A DNA stretch of 34,740 nt from Desulfotignum sp. (GTDB lineage Bacteria > Desulfobacterota > Desulfobacteria > Desulfobacterales > Desulfobacteraceae). The DNA lies in assembly GCA_011390615.1 (NCBI GenBank), contig JAABSB010000017.1, positions 1-34,740 on the forward strand, in the 5' to 3' direction. The notes beneath the pieces were generated by a model that was given only the letters and a program-made list of their open reading frames with translations, was not told the DNA's origin and made no database searches. Each line of letters starts with the position of its first letter. Position 1 is the stretch's first letter. Shown here in pieces: positions 25,381-33,763 of this stretch. The position numbers and the translations under genes are program-made.

Positions 25381-26199
25381 TCATAAAATACCGTCCGGCA
25401 TGGGCGGCACTTTTTCCCCGGCCAGCACAAACCCGCCGTCCAGACGCAGGACACTGCCGGTCATGTACGGGGCATCCTTGATCATGAACAGACAGGCTTT
25501 GACCACATCTGCAATGGTACCGGTACGGCCGGTCAGGGTATGGTCCACAAGTGCCTGTTTTTCAGCAGAAGAAAGGACCTGGTTCCACCCTCTGGTGCCT
25601 TGGGCATGGCGGGTTTCAAACACCCCCAGCATCAGCTCGTTGACCCGGACATTGGGAGCGCCCATGCGGGCCCATGTTTCCGTCAGGGTCTGCACCCCTC
25701 TGTTGGCGGCTGCATACGCATCATTGAACACCAGTGCGGCCGGACCACTCCGCCCGGTAATGGCGGCCACGGAAGACACATTGATCACCACCGCATCATC
25801 AGATGCCTGAAGCAAAGGGAAAACCGCATCAAACACCCAGCGTTTGGCCCTGAGTGTGGTTTCCATTTCCAGGTCCCATTGTTCTTGCACATACCTGCCG
25901 TGCACCACAGGCCATCCCCCCCGCTCGATGTTGTTGATCAGAATATCCAGGCGGCCGTAACGGTCCCGGATAAACTGCGCCACCTGTTCCACCTGGTCAA
26001 TTTGCCTCAGATCTGCTGTAATAATGTGGTGTTCTGCCGCAGCAGCTGAAAAATCAGCCGCCATGCTTTCAAAGGCATCTTCCCAGTCATGGCGGGTCAG
26101 TATAAGTCTGGCGCCTTTTTTGGCCAGTGCAATACCGATGCCTTTACCAATACCCTTTACAGCCCCCAGCACCAGGGCGACCCTGTTTTCCAGTTCCAT
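25381..26199 (-). CDS. SDR-family oxidoreductase-like protein lacking the catalytic Lys
   Basis: A 272-residue short-chain dehydrogenase/reductase. The Rossmann glycine motif is GAVKGIGKGIG (12-22, with Leu in place of the usual Thr), NN at 89-90 stands in for NNAG (INNIERGG), and the Ser of the active site is in INVSSVAA. The catalytic YxxxK reads YAAAN (Y162, N166), so the lysine is replaced by Asn. The C-terminal end MTGSVLRLDGGFVLAG is standard for the family. It is either a divergent enzyme or an inactive nucleotide-binding protein. It lies 24 bases after the second YkgJ-like gene on the same strand, a likely operon. Confidence 0.88.
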   Translation of the reverse strand: MELENRVALVLGAVKGIGKGIGIALAKKGARLILTRHDWEDAFESMAADFSAAAAEHHIITADLRQIDQVEQVAQFIRDRYGRLDILINNIERGGWPVVHGRYVQEQWDLEMETTLRAKRWVFDAVFPLLQASDDAVVINVSSVAAITGRSGPAALVFNDAYAAANRGVQTLTETWARMGAPNVRVNELMLGVFETRHAQGTRGWNQVLSSAEKQALVDHTLTGRTGTIADVVKACLFMIKDAPYMTGSVLRLDGGFVLAGEKVPPMPDGIL

Positions 26200-26223
26200 G
26201 GAATCAGCCCTCCGGATTTTGTT

Positions 26224-26964
26224 TTAAGACCATGTCATTTCAATACCAAATATCTGATATTTTACCCACTGGATGCCCAGTTCAAAAAGGGCCTCGTCTC
26301 TGTCCCGGATTTTCTCCACTACCAGCCCCGGCAGGACATTGGGTGCGAGCAGGTCCTGTTCAAAAATCTGGGTTTTGAATGTATCCAGATCATACAAAGC
26401 CTTATAGAAAAGGTCTGCGTGACCTCCCGCCAGTTTTCCGGGCATCATGCGATTTTTTAGACTGATCAATGCTATGAGTTGGTCATTGTAATGGTTGTGC
26501 AGGTCCACAGCCTGACTGTCCAGCCATTGCCGGACAGTCAGGCCCGTGTTTTTGCCAAATCCCATGCAATGTTCCTCTTCTATGAGGGCAAAATATTCCC
26601 TGATTTTTCCGCTCTCCCGGGAGCGGGAAATGGCGCGGGCCAAAGGATACATGCGGCAGGAACCAGGGCGGTCATGATACACGGAACAACCAGTTTCGGT
26701 GACAAAGGGGCAGGCATGGCCGAAGGCTGGATCTGGTTTGAAAGACACCACAGGCAGGCCGGAATCCGGTCCGAAATGGCGGGAGGTGTACCGGCGCAAA
26801 AATGTCCCGGAGTCAATACCCAGGCTGTTTTTCATCCGTAAAATATCATAGGGGGTCAGGGCCTGATTCAGATCCCGGCAGCACGCAGTGAAACATGCAT
26901 TGGCGGAACCGCAAAAAAACGGCATGGGATCGTTTTCAAAAACCGGTTTCATCTCTTCTGGCAT
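26224..26964 (-). CDS. YkgJ-family cysteine-cluster protein, second type
   Basis: A 246-residue member of the YkgJ/UPF0153 group: C18-x5-C24-x3-C28-C29 followed by the diagnostic CPFVTETGCSVYHDRPGSCRMYPLA (quoted in part: RPGSCRMYPLA; C85, C93, C103). The family is believed to bind a metal and its role is unknown; it is frequent in sulfate reducers. The C-terminal 120 residues are helical without recognised motifs. The gene diverges from aprB across a 410-bp intergenic region and probably starts an operon with the SDR-like gene. Confidence 0.88.
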   Translation of the reverse strand: MPEEMKPVFENDPMPFFCGSANACFTACCRDLNQALTPYDILRMKNSLGIDSGTFLRRYTSRHFGPDSGLPVVSFKPDPAFGHACPFVTETGCSVYHDRPGSCRMYPLARAISRSRESGKIREYFALIEEEHCMGFGKNTGLTVRQWLDSQAVDLHNHYNDQLIALISLKNRMMPGKLAGGHADLFYKALYDLDTFKTQIFEQDLLAPNVLPGLVVEKIRDRDEALFELGIQWVKYQIFGIEMTWS

Positions 26965-27048
26965 CTGGATTTTTCCTGTAATAAAAGGTGTCAGTTCATC
27001 TGTTCATAACGCCTGGTCACGGTATCAGGATTTAAGAAATTTTTCCAG

Positions 27049-27093
27049 CGCCTTTTTACCTGGATGTTTCACTATATATAGTGTCAAAAGGCG
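27049..27093. promoter_or_regulatory. Nested palindromes in the region upstream of aprB
   Basis: A perfect 14-base palindrome CACTATATATAGTG (27070-27083) is framed by an 8-bp inverted repeat CGCCTTTT ... AAAAGGCG (27049-27056 and 27086-27093). A further AATATATATT lies just downstream. The symmetry suggests a regulator-binding site controlling the divergent ykgJ-like and aprBA promoters, but I do not recognise the motif as that of Rex, HcpR, CRP or Fur. Confidence 0.4.
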
Positions 27094-27173
27094 GATAAAC
27101 TTAATATATATTGTAATGCCGGCCTGAAAGCTAAGCATTTGAAAAATCAGATGAATCTTTTTTTTGAAAAATC

Positions 27174-27203
27174 TTGACAAAAACCACATGTCAGTGCTAT
27201 TGC
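27174..27203 (+). promoter_or_regulatory. Probable aprBA promoter
   Basis: An exact TTGACA (-35) at 27174-27179 is followed after 18 bases by TATTGC as a weak -10 box. The predicted start near 27210 would give a leader of about 165 bases that contains three hairpins. Confidence 0.5.
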
Positions 27204-27244
27204 CTTAGCATTTATGTGAAGACTGCGACTGATTGCACCTGCAT

Positions 27245-27300
27245 GCCAGTGCAGACACTGGCCTAAGAAATGACAGACCGGATGGCTGAAGCATGGTCTG
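27245..27300 (+). ncRNA. Two stem-loops in the aprB leader (candidate structured RNA)
   Basis: Stem-loop 1: GCCAGTG-CAGA-CACTGGC, a perfect 7-bp stem (27245-27262). Stem-loop 2: CAGACC-GG-ATG, loop GCTGAAG, CAT-GGTCTG, a 6-bp stem plus 3 bp above a GG bulge (27274-27300). Together with the terminator hairpin just downstream they make an ordered three-hairpin leader between the promoter and aprB. The segment TGCACCTGCATGCCAGTGCA also allows an alternative pairing that would disrupt stem-loop 1. I do not recognise a known riboswitch class. Confidence 0.45.
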
Positions 27301-27321
27301 AATTTGTTATAAAATATTGTT

Positions 27322-27345
27322 GCACAACGGTATTGTGCTTTTTTT
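27322..27345 (+). terminator. Terminator-like hairpin just upstream of aprB
   Basis: GCACAA-CGGTA-TTGTGC is a perfect 6-bp stem followed directly by seven Ts. It is on the coding strand of aprB and ends 29 bases before its ATG. No upstream gene on this strand could need it, so it is either a leader attenuator of aprBA or the end of a short RNA. Confidence 0.6.
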
Positions 27346-27374
27346 GATTAACTTAATTTATGGAGGTATTTTAA

Positions 27375-27812
27375 ATGCCGACTTTTGTAATCACAGAAAA
27401 ATGTGACGGCTGTAAAGGCGGGGATAAAACAGCATGTATGTACATCTGCCCGAATGATCTGATGGTTCTGGATCCCAATGAAATGAAAGCGTATAACCAG
27501 GAACCGGATCAGTGCTGGGAATGTTATTCCTGTGTGAAAATCTGTCCGTCCCAGGCCATTGAAGTCAGAGGCTACAATGACTTTGTCCCCATGGGCGCAT
27601 CTGTCGTTCCCATGCTGGGTACCGAAGATGTCATGTGGACCTGCAAGTTCAGAAATGGTGTTGTTAAACGGTTCAAGTTCCCCATCAGGACTACCCCTGA
27701 AGGCGAAGCCAATTCCTATGATGATCTCAAGGGCAAAGATTTGAATTCCGGCCTGCTTTCCACCCAGGAAGCAGACGGGTATGAATTTCCTACACCCCAG
27801 GAACTGGCATAA
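27375..27812 (+). CDS. aprB: Adenylylsulfate reductase beta subunit (Fe-S)
   Basis: A 145-residue AprB. Two [4Fe-4S] clusters are bound by C10, C13, C21, C25 and C47, C50, C53, C57 (CDGCKGGDKTACMYICP and CWECYSCVKICP); the insertion between C13 and C21 and the Trp after C47 are typical of the family. The C-terminal half wraps around AprA. The subunit passes electrons to the FAD of AprA for reduction of adenosine 5'-phosphosulfate to sulfite and AMP in the cytoplasm. The start follows TGGAGG. Codon choice is noticeably restricted, as expected for a highly expressed gene. Confidence 0.98.
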   Translation: MPTFVITEKCDGCKGGDKTACMYICPNDLMVLDPNEMKAYNQEPDQCWECYSCVKICPSQAIEVRGYNDFVPMGASVVPMLGTEDVMWTCKFRNGVVKRFKFPIRTTPEGEANSYDDLKGKDLNSGLLSTQEADGYEFPTPQELA

Positions 27813-27864
27813 TTTTAACCGTTACCAAAACAAAAATTCTGACACTTAATTTTGGAGGTATATA

Positions 27865-29826
27865 ATGGCATTACCGAACAAACCTGTTGGAGAGCTTAAA
27901 GCAGTTAGAGACCCAGAGGTTGATAAAAGAGACGTTGATATTCTGATCATCGGCGGCGGTATGGCTGCCTGTGGAACTGCGTTTGAAATCAAAAAATGGG
28001 CGGATGAAGGCACCAAGATTCTGCTGTGTGACAAAGCTGCCCTTGAGAGATCAGGTGCTGTTGCCCAGGGTCTGTCCGCCATCAACACCTATGTTGGTGA
28101 AAACAAAATCGAAGACTATGTCCGCATGGTCAGAAACGACCTGATGGGTATTGTCCGCGAAGACCTGATCTATGATCTGGGCCGTCACGTGGATGACTCG
28201 GTTCACCTGTTCGAAGAATGGGGTCTGCCTGTCTGGAAGAAAACTGATGACGGCAAGAACATGGACGGTAAGAAAGGGTTGAAACTCGGAACCCTTAAAG
28301 CCGGTGCCACCCCGGTTCGTACCGGTAAATGGCAGATCATGATCAATGGTGAATCCTACAAGAGAATTGTTGCTGAAGCCGGCAAAAAAGCCCTTGGCGA
28401 AGACAACATCATTGAAAGATGCTTTATTGTTGAACTGCTCAATGACAAGGAAGATCCCAACCGCGTTGCCGGTGCTGTGGGTTTTTCTGTGCGGGAAAAC
28501 AAAGTCTACATCATTAATGCAAAAACCATTATGGTTGCCTGTGGCGGCGCGGTGAACGTTTACCAGCCCCGCTCTGTTGGAGAGGGAAAAGGCCGTGCAT
28601 GGTACCCTGTATGGAATGCCGGCTCTACCTATACAATGGCCCTGCGGGCTGGTGCTGAGCTGTCCATGATGGAAAACCGTTTCACCCCGGCCCGTTTTAA
28701 AGATGGTTACGGCCCTGTTGGTGCCTGGTTCCTGCTGTTCAAGGCCCAGACCGTGAACGGACTTGGTGAAAACTATGCTGCCTCTGATGAGGCCAAGGCT
28801 GAGCTGGAAAAATATGCGCCTTACGGCACAGCAGCTGTAACCCCCACCTGTCTGAGAAACCATCTCATGATGAAAGAATACAAAGAAGGCCGCGGGCCCA
28901 TCATCATGAAAACATCTGATGCCCTGGCAAAACTGGGTGAGACCATGAGCAAAAAAGAGCTCAAGCACCTGGAATCAGAAGCATGGGAAGATTTCCTTGA
29001 CATGTCTGTTGGTCAGGCTGGTCTGTGGTGTGCAACCAACACCGAACCTGAGAAAAAAGACTCAGAAGTCATGCCCACCGAACCGTACCTGCTGGGATCC
29101 CATTCCGGCTGCTGCGGCATCTGGTGCTCCGGTCCGGATGAAGACTGGGTCCCGGCTGACTACAAATGGGGCTACAACAGAATGACCACTGTTCGCGGTC
29201 TGTTCACTGCCGGCGACGGTGTCGGCTGTTCCGGACACAAGTTCTCTTCCGGTTCCCATGCTGAAGGCCGTATTGTTGCCAAATCCATGGTGCAGTACCT
29301 GAAAGCCGAAGGCGACAAGGTCACCGGTTTCAAAGAAACCGATCAGGAACTGGTTGACTATGTTTACAAACCGGTGAGAAACTACCTTGACCATTGTGAA
29401 TTCACAACTGCCCAGGATATCAACCCCAACTACTGCAAACCTGCCGGCATGGCACTGCGCCTCATGAAAATGACAAATGAGTACGGCGGTGGTACCGGTA
29501 CCTACTACATGACCTCAGGCAAGAATCTTGAAGTACTCATGGACCTGTTTGAAATGTTCCGTGAAGACCTTGAGAAAATTGCCGCAGGCGACCTGCATGA
29601 ACTGATGAGAGCATGGGAGATCAACCACCGTCTCTACACGGTTCAGGCCCATACACGTCATATCCAGTTCCGTGAAGAATCCCGGTATCCTGGTTTCTAC
29701 TACAGAGGTGACTTCATGGGCCAGAATGATGATGAATGGTTCTGCTTTACAAATTCATCATACAACAAAGAAACCAATGAGTGGACCCTCAAGAAAGTTC
29801 CCTACGTTAAGATTATTGCAGACTAG
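27865..29826 (+). CDS. aprA: Adenylylsulfate reductase alpha subunit (FAD)
   Basis: A 653-residue AprA of normal length. The FAD-binding motif ILIIGGGMAACGTAFE (26-41) and the fumarate reductase/succinate dehydrogenase-type fold are evident; GDGVGCSGHKFSSGSHAEGR is the conserved FAD-contacting segment near the active site. It catalyses the two-electron reduction of adenosine 5'-phosphosulfate, the central cytoplasmic step of dissimilatory sulfate reduction. The start follows TTTTGGAGG. It is 52 bases after aprB and is closed by a strong terminator, so aprBA can form its own transcript separate from qmoABC. Confidence 0.99.
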   Translation: MALPNKPVGELKAVRDPEVDKRDVDILIIGGGMAACGTAFEIKKWADEGTKILLCDKAALERSGAVAQGLSAINTYVGENKIEDYVRMVRNDLMGIVREDLIYDLGRHVDDSVHLFEEWGLPVWKKTDDGKNMDGKKGLKLGTLKAGATPVRTGKWQIMINGESYKRIVAEAGKKALGEDNIIERCFIVELLNDKEDPNRVAGAVGFSVRENKVYIINAKTIMVACGGAVNVYQPRSVGEGKGRAWYPVWNAGSTYTMALRAGAELSMMENRFTPARFKDGYGPVGAWFLLFKAQTVNGLGENYAASDEAKAELEKYAPYGTAAVTPTCLRNHLMMKEYKEGRGPIIMKTSDALAKLGETMSKKELKHLESEAWEDFLDMSVGQAGLWCATNTEPEKKDSEVMPTEPYLLGSHSGCCGIWCSGPDEDWVPADYKWGYNRMTTVRGLFTAGDGVGCSGHKFSSGSHAEGRIVAKSMVQYLKAEGDKVTGFKETDQELVDYVYKPVRNYLDHCEFTTAQDINPNYCKPAGMALRLMKMTNEYGGGTGTYYMTSGKNLEVLMDLFEMFREDLEKIAAGDLHELMRAWEINHRLYTVQAHTRHIQFREESRYPGFYYRGDFMGQNDDEWFCFTNSSYNKETNEWTLKKVPYVKIIAD

Positions 29827-29866
29827 TGTACATATGATCTGACACGTACGTGACTTTGAACATTAA

Positions 29867-29904
29867 CCTCCAGGTGCCGGCAGTTCGGTGCCTGGGGGTT
29901 TTTT
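29867..29904 (+). terminator. Rho-independent terminator after aprA
   Basis: CCTCCAGGTGCCG and CGGTGCCTGGGGG pair over 13 positions (three G-T pairs) around a 6-base loop, followed by six Ts. It ends the aprBA transcript 41 bases after the aprA stop. Confidence 0.92.
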
Positions 29905-29950
29905 CAAATTCCAGGTCCTGTTTTTTTACAAAAACTGTTCCTGTCTCCTT

Positions 29951-30005
29951 TTTTGACCGCCTGCAAAACGAAAAAACAGCCCAGCCGCTTTGCCGGTGGT
30001 CAAAA
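29951..30005 (+). promoter_or_regulatory. Long imperfect inverted repeat upstream of qmoA
   Basis: TTTTGACCGCC and GGTGGTCAAAA can form an 11-bp stem (one G-T pair), continued after a T/C mismatch by GCAAA/TTTGC, with a loop of about 21 bases. It is not followed by a T-run and so is not a terminator. It lies about 100 bases before the qmoA start and may be an operator pair or a leader structure. No confident qmo promoter could be placed. Confidence 0.4.
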
Positions 30006-30107
30006 CAGGAGAGAGGATGACAAATTCCGAATCCTGACGGGATGTTACAACCTGGTATTAACCAAATAAAAACAATTGAATACAACTCAAATGCACGGAG
30101 GGACAGC

Positions 30108-31382
30108 ATGACAACAGATAATTCAGCCCCGGTCAGTGGAAGCATTATGGTGGTTGGTGGGGGAATCAGCGGCCTGACAACCGCCCTGGAAGCTGCCGAA
30201 GTGGGGTATGAGGTCTTCCTGATTGAAAAGGAAGCATCCCTTGGTGGAAGAGTGTCCCAGCTGAAACACTACTTCCCTAAACTCTGCCCGCCCACATGCG
30301 GACTTGAAATCAACTACAGGCGCATAAAAGACAATAAAAATATCAAGGTGCTCACCATGTCAGAAGTCCAGAGCGTGGCAGGCACCCCCGGAGACTATAC
30401 TGTCACCGTAAAAACAGCTCCCAGGTATGTCAATGAAAACTGCACTGCCTGCGGCGAATGTGCCAAGGTATGTGAAACAGAAATCTCCAATGAATTCAAC
30501 TTTGGCATGGACCGGAGAAAAGCCGCCTACCTGCCCCACAACATGGCCTTCCCCATGCGGTATATCATGGATCCGTCCATGGGTACCGATGACAGAGACA
30601 AGGTGAAAGAAGCCTGTAAGTATGACGCCATTGACTTTGACATGGAAGAAAAAACCATTGATCTCAAAGTGGGCGCTGTTGTATGGAATACCGGCTGGCA
30701 GCCCTATGACGCTACCCGGATAGACAACCTGGGATTCGGCCGGTACCAGAACATCATCACCAACATGATGCTCGAAAGAATGGCCTCCCTGAACGGCCCG
30801 ACCCAGGGAAAGATTGTAAGACCTTCTGACGACAAGGCCCCTGCGACCATAGCATTTGCCCAGTGTGCCGGCTCCAGGGACGAAAACCATCTCCCCTACT
30901 GCTCTTACATCTGCTGCATGGCATCTTTGAAACATGCCACTTACCTGCGGGAACAATACCCGGATGCAAAAATTTACATCTATTATATTGACCTGAGAAC
31001 TCCGGGGCTGAAATATGAAAAATTCTATGCAAAGCTCAAGGAAGATGAAAATATCTTTTTCATTAAAGGGAAAGTGGCTGAGGTCAGTGAAGAGGACAGC
31101 ACCGGCAATATCAAACTGGTGGCGGAAGATACCATCACCGGTGATAAAATCAGACAGACTGTGGACCTGCTGGTACTGGCTACCGGCATGCAGCCCACTG
31201 CGGCCATTGACAAACCAGCCGCAGACCTGAACTTTGATACGGATGGGTTTATTATCAATGACTTTTCAAAAGGCGGTATGTTTGCGGCAGGATGCGCCAA
31301 CAAGCCGGCCGATGTTGTCACTTCTAACCAGAATGCCACCGGCATGGCACTCAAAGCCATTCAGACCCTTGTAAGGAGGTAA
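30108..31382 (+). CDS. qmoA: Quinone-interacting membrane-bound oxidoreductase subunit QmoA
   Basis: A 424-residue HdrA-like flavoprotein. FAD binding is at MVVGGGISGLTTALEAAEVG (GGGISG 17-22); the HdrA-type segment LCPPTCGLEINYR and a four-cysteine cluster motif C112-x2-C115-x2-C118-x3-C122 follow; YCSYICCMASLKHA is conserved in HdrA/QmoA. Qmo takes electrons from menaquinol to AprBA. The ORF track begins 22 codons earlier; I chose the ATG at 30108 because it follows GGAGGG and starts just before the FAD domain. Confidence 0.97.
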   Translation: MTTDNSAPVSGSIMVVGGGISGLTTALEAAEVGYEVFLIEKEASLGGRVSQLKHYFPKLCPPTCGLEINYRRIKDNKNIKVLTMSEVQSVAGTPGDYTVTVKTAPRYVNENCTACGECAKVCETEISNEFNFGMDRRKAAYLPHNMAFPMRYIMDPSMGTDDRDKVKEACKYDAIDFDMEEKTIDLKVGAVVWNTGWQPYDATRIDNLGFGRYQNIITNMMLERMASLNGPTQGKIVRPSDDKAPATIAFAQCAGSRDENHLPYCSYICCMASLKHATYLREQYPDAKIYIYYIDLRTPGLKYEKFYAKLKEDENIFFIKGKVAEVSEEDSTGNIKLVAEDTITGDKIRQTVDLLVLATGMQPTAAIDKPAADLNFDTDGFIINDFSKGGMFAAGCANKPADVVTSNQNATGMALKAIQTLVRR

Positions 31383-31390
31383 TATAAACC

Positions 31391-33727
31391 ATGGATAAGA
31401 AATACGGCGTATATATCTGCACAGGCTGCGGAATCGGAGATACCCTTGACATGGAAGATCTGGTGGATATTCCTGAAGAAGAGGGCGTAAACTGTACCAC
31501 CCATCCTTTCCTGTGCTCCAAAGAAGGGGTGGCTCTCATCCAGAAGGATGTGGACGAGGACAAGGTCAATGCCATGGTGATCGGCGCATGTTCCCGCCGG
31601 GTCAACTTTGATGTTTTCCGTTTTGACAACTGCCTTGTTGAACGGGTGAATCTACGGGAAGGCGTGGTATGGCCGCATTCCCGGGAGACCTATCCCGCTT
31701 TAACCCAGGAAGAAAAAGATGATGAGGAACATTTTGACCGGATCCAGATGAAAGCGGAAGACTATATCAAAATGGGCATGATCCGCCTGGAAAAAGTCAA
31801 GCTGCCCGCACCCTATAAACCGGAATCATTTTCCAAAAAAATTTTGGTGCTGGGTGGTGGTGTTACCGGCATGGCAGCGGCTTTGGATGCTGCCAAGACA
31901 GGTTATGATGTAACCATTGTCGAAAAAACCGATGCCCTGGGCGGATATGCAGCAAAACTGCGCAGCCAGATGCCGGTATCTGCACCCTTTGAAACCCTGC
32001 AGTCTCCGGTGGTGGATAAAATGATCCAGGAAATTGAAGGATATCCCAGTATTGATGTTAGAACCGGTTGTGAGGTGGCACGGATTGCTGGTCAACCCGG
32101 CGAGTTCACCGTAACATTTAAAAAACCCGGAGAAAGAATCCCCTTTGATGTACCATTTCCCCTGCCCGAAGAGATGATGGTGGATGAAAACGGCAAAGAG
32201 CTGGACCCGGAAGCGGCCCATGCCAAGTTTCTGGAATACAATGAGGGCCGGCTGGATATCCTCAAGCTGGATCCGGACGGAGAACTTTACGGTGCTGTTA
32301 TCCTGGCGGCTGGATGGCGGCCGGCAGACCTGTCAAAACTGGGGATTGACCACTTGGGACTTGACCTGCCAGACGTGGTGAGCAACCATGAGTTTGAACA
32401 GATTGCCGCCAATGGAAAAATTGTGCGCCCCTCTGATGGAAAGCCTGCCAAAAACGTGGTTTTTATCCAGTCCCCGGGCAAAGATGGTGATGATGCCGAC
32501 TTTGACTACTGCGGTTCCGTCACCTCCCAGGTGGCGTTGAAACAGGCCCGGTATGTCACTGAAGACTATGATGACGGAAAAGCCTATGTGATTTACCAGC
32601 ACATGAGAACCCCCGGGCTGCAGGAATATTTTTACAAGAGCATGCAGCAGGAAGACGGGGTGTTTATGACAAAAGGCGCTGTCACCAGCGTGGAAACCCA
32701 GGGAGAGGGCCTGGCGGTGACTGCCGTCAATACCCTCTTGGGAGAAAATCTGGCTCTCAAGGCGGATATGGTGGTGGTAGCCGGCGGCATGGTGCCTGTC
32801 ACCAAAGATGACCCGGTGGTCAATCTGGCCTATCGCCAGGGTCCGGGATTCCGTGATAATGATATTTTCGGCCAGTATGCCGACTCCAACTACATCTGTT
32901 TTCCCTATGAAACCCAGAGAACTGGAATCTACGCTGCGGGTGCCATCCGGCGGGCCATGACCATTGAAGAATCCATTGAAGATGCGGCAGGAGCGGCCCT
33001 CAAAGCCATCCAGTGTGTTGAAAGTGCCAACCGGGGCATGTCAGTCCATCCCAGATCCGGAGACATGACCTTTCCGGAATTTTTCTTCCAAAGATGTACC
33101 CAGTGTAAACGGTGCACCGTTGAATGCCCGTTTGGCGCCCTGGATGATGATGCAAAGGGCACCCCAAAGGCGAATCCCACCCGCTGCAGACGGTGCGGTA
33201 CCTGTATGGGGGCTTGCCCGGAACGTATCATCTCATTTGCCGACTATACCATCGACTCCATCGGTTCCCAGGTAAAGGCGGTTGGTGTACCATCGGAAGA
33301 CGATTTTGATGAGCCGCCCCTGCGGTTTCTGGCGCTGATCTGTGAAAACGATGCATTCCCGGCCCTGGACATGGTAGGGCTGAACCGCATCGACTATTCT
33401 CCTGACGTACGGTTTATACCGGTGCGGTGCCTGGGTTCGGTAAACACCATCTGGATCAAGGATGCTCTGGCCCAGGGTATGGACGGTGTTATCCTCATCG
33501 GCTGCAAACATGGAGATGACTACCAGTGCCATTTTGTCAAAGGATCTGAACTGGCTGAGATCCGGGTGAAAAAAATCGGGGATGCCTTGGCCAGCCTGGC
33601 TTTGGAAGAAGAGCGCGTCGCCTTTGTGGAAGTGGCCATTGATGAATATGACAAACTGCCCAAAATCATCAATGATTTTGTTGAAGAGGTTGATGCGCTG
33701 GGTCCCAACCCGTTCAAGGGATTCTAA
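31391..33727 (+). CDS. qmoB: Quinone-interacting membrane-bound oxidoreductase subunit QmoB
   Basis: A 778-residue HdrA-like protein fused to an MvhD-type domain. N-terminal C10/C13 (YICTGCGIG) and other cysteines, FAD motif VLGGGVTGMAAALDAAK (GGGVTG 155-160), two ferredoxin-type [4Fe-4S] motifs (C569, C572, C575, C579 and C599, C602, C605, C609), and the C-terminal MvhD-like domain (about 640-778, FIPVRCLGSVNTIWIKDAL, IGCKHGDDYQC). It forms the soluble part of Qmo with QmoA; the MvhD-like end is a candidate docking site for an electron partner. The start follows AAGGAGG, 8 bases after the qmoA stop. Confidence 0.98.
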   Translation: MDKKYGVYICTGCGIGDTLDMEDLVDIPEEEGVNCTTHPFLCSKEGVALIQKDVDEDKVNAMVIGACSRRVNFDVFRFDNCLVERVNLREGVVWPHSRETYPALTQEEKDDEEHFDRIQMKAEDYIKMGMIRLEKVKLPAPYKPESFSKKILVLGGGVTGMAAALDAAKTGYDVTIVEKTDALGGYAAKLRSQMPVSAPFETLQSPVVDKMIQEIEGYPSIDVRTGCEVARIAGQPGEFTVTFKKPGERIPFDVPFPLPEEMMVDENGKELDPEAAHAKFLEYNEGRLDILKLDPDGELYGAVILAAGWRPADLSKLGIDHLGLDLPDVVSNHEFEQIAANGKIVRPSDGKPAKNVVFIQSPGKDGDDADFDYCGSVTSQVALKQARYVTEDYDDGKAYVIYQHMRTPGLQEYFYKSMQQEDGVFMTKGAVTSVETQGEGLAVTAVNTLLGENLALKADMVVVAGGMVPVTKDDPVVNLAYRQGPGFRDNDIFGQYADSNYICFPYETQRTGIYAAGAIRRAMTIEESIEDAAGAALKAIQCVESANRGMSVHPRSGDMTFPEFFFQRCTQCKRCTVECPFGALDDDAKGTPKANPTRCRRCGTCMGACPERIISFADYTIDSIGSQVKAVGVPSEDDFDEPPLRFLALICENDAFPALDMVGLNRIDYSPDVRFIPVRCLGSVNTIWIKDALAQGMDGVILIGCKHGDDYQCHFVKGSELAEIRVKKIGDALASLALEEERVAFVEVAIDEYDKLPKIINDFVEEVDALGPNPFKGF

Positions 33728-33763
33728 TGTCAGCATACAAAATTTATACGGAGGTATCATAAT

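Noticed and set aside
28051-28968. 305-residue minus-strand ORF
   Set aside because: It is antisense to aprA, caused by restricted codon use in that gene.
29951-30005. HcpR operator upstream of qmoA
   Set aside because: TTTGACC and GGTCAAA half-sites are present but 39 bases apart instead of adjacent, so a normal HcpR site is not formed.
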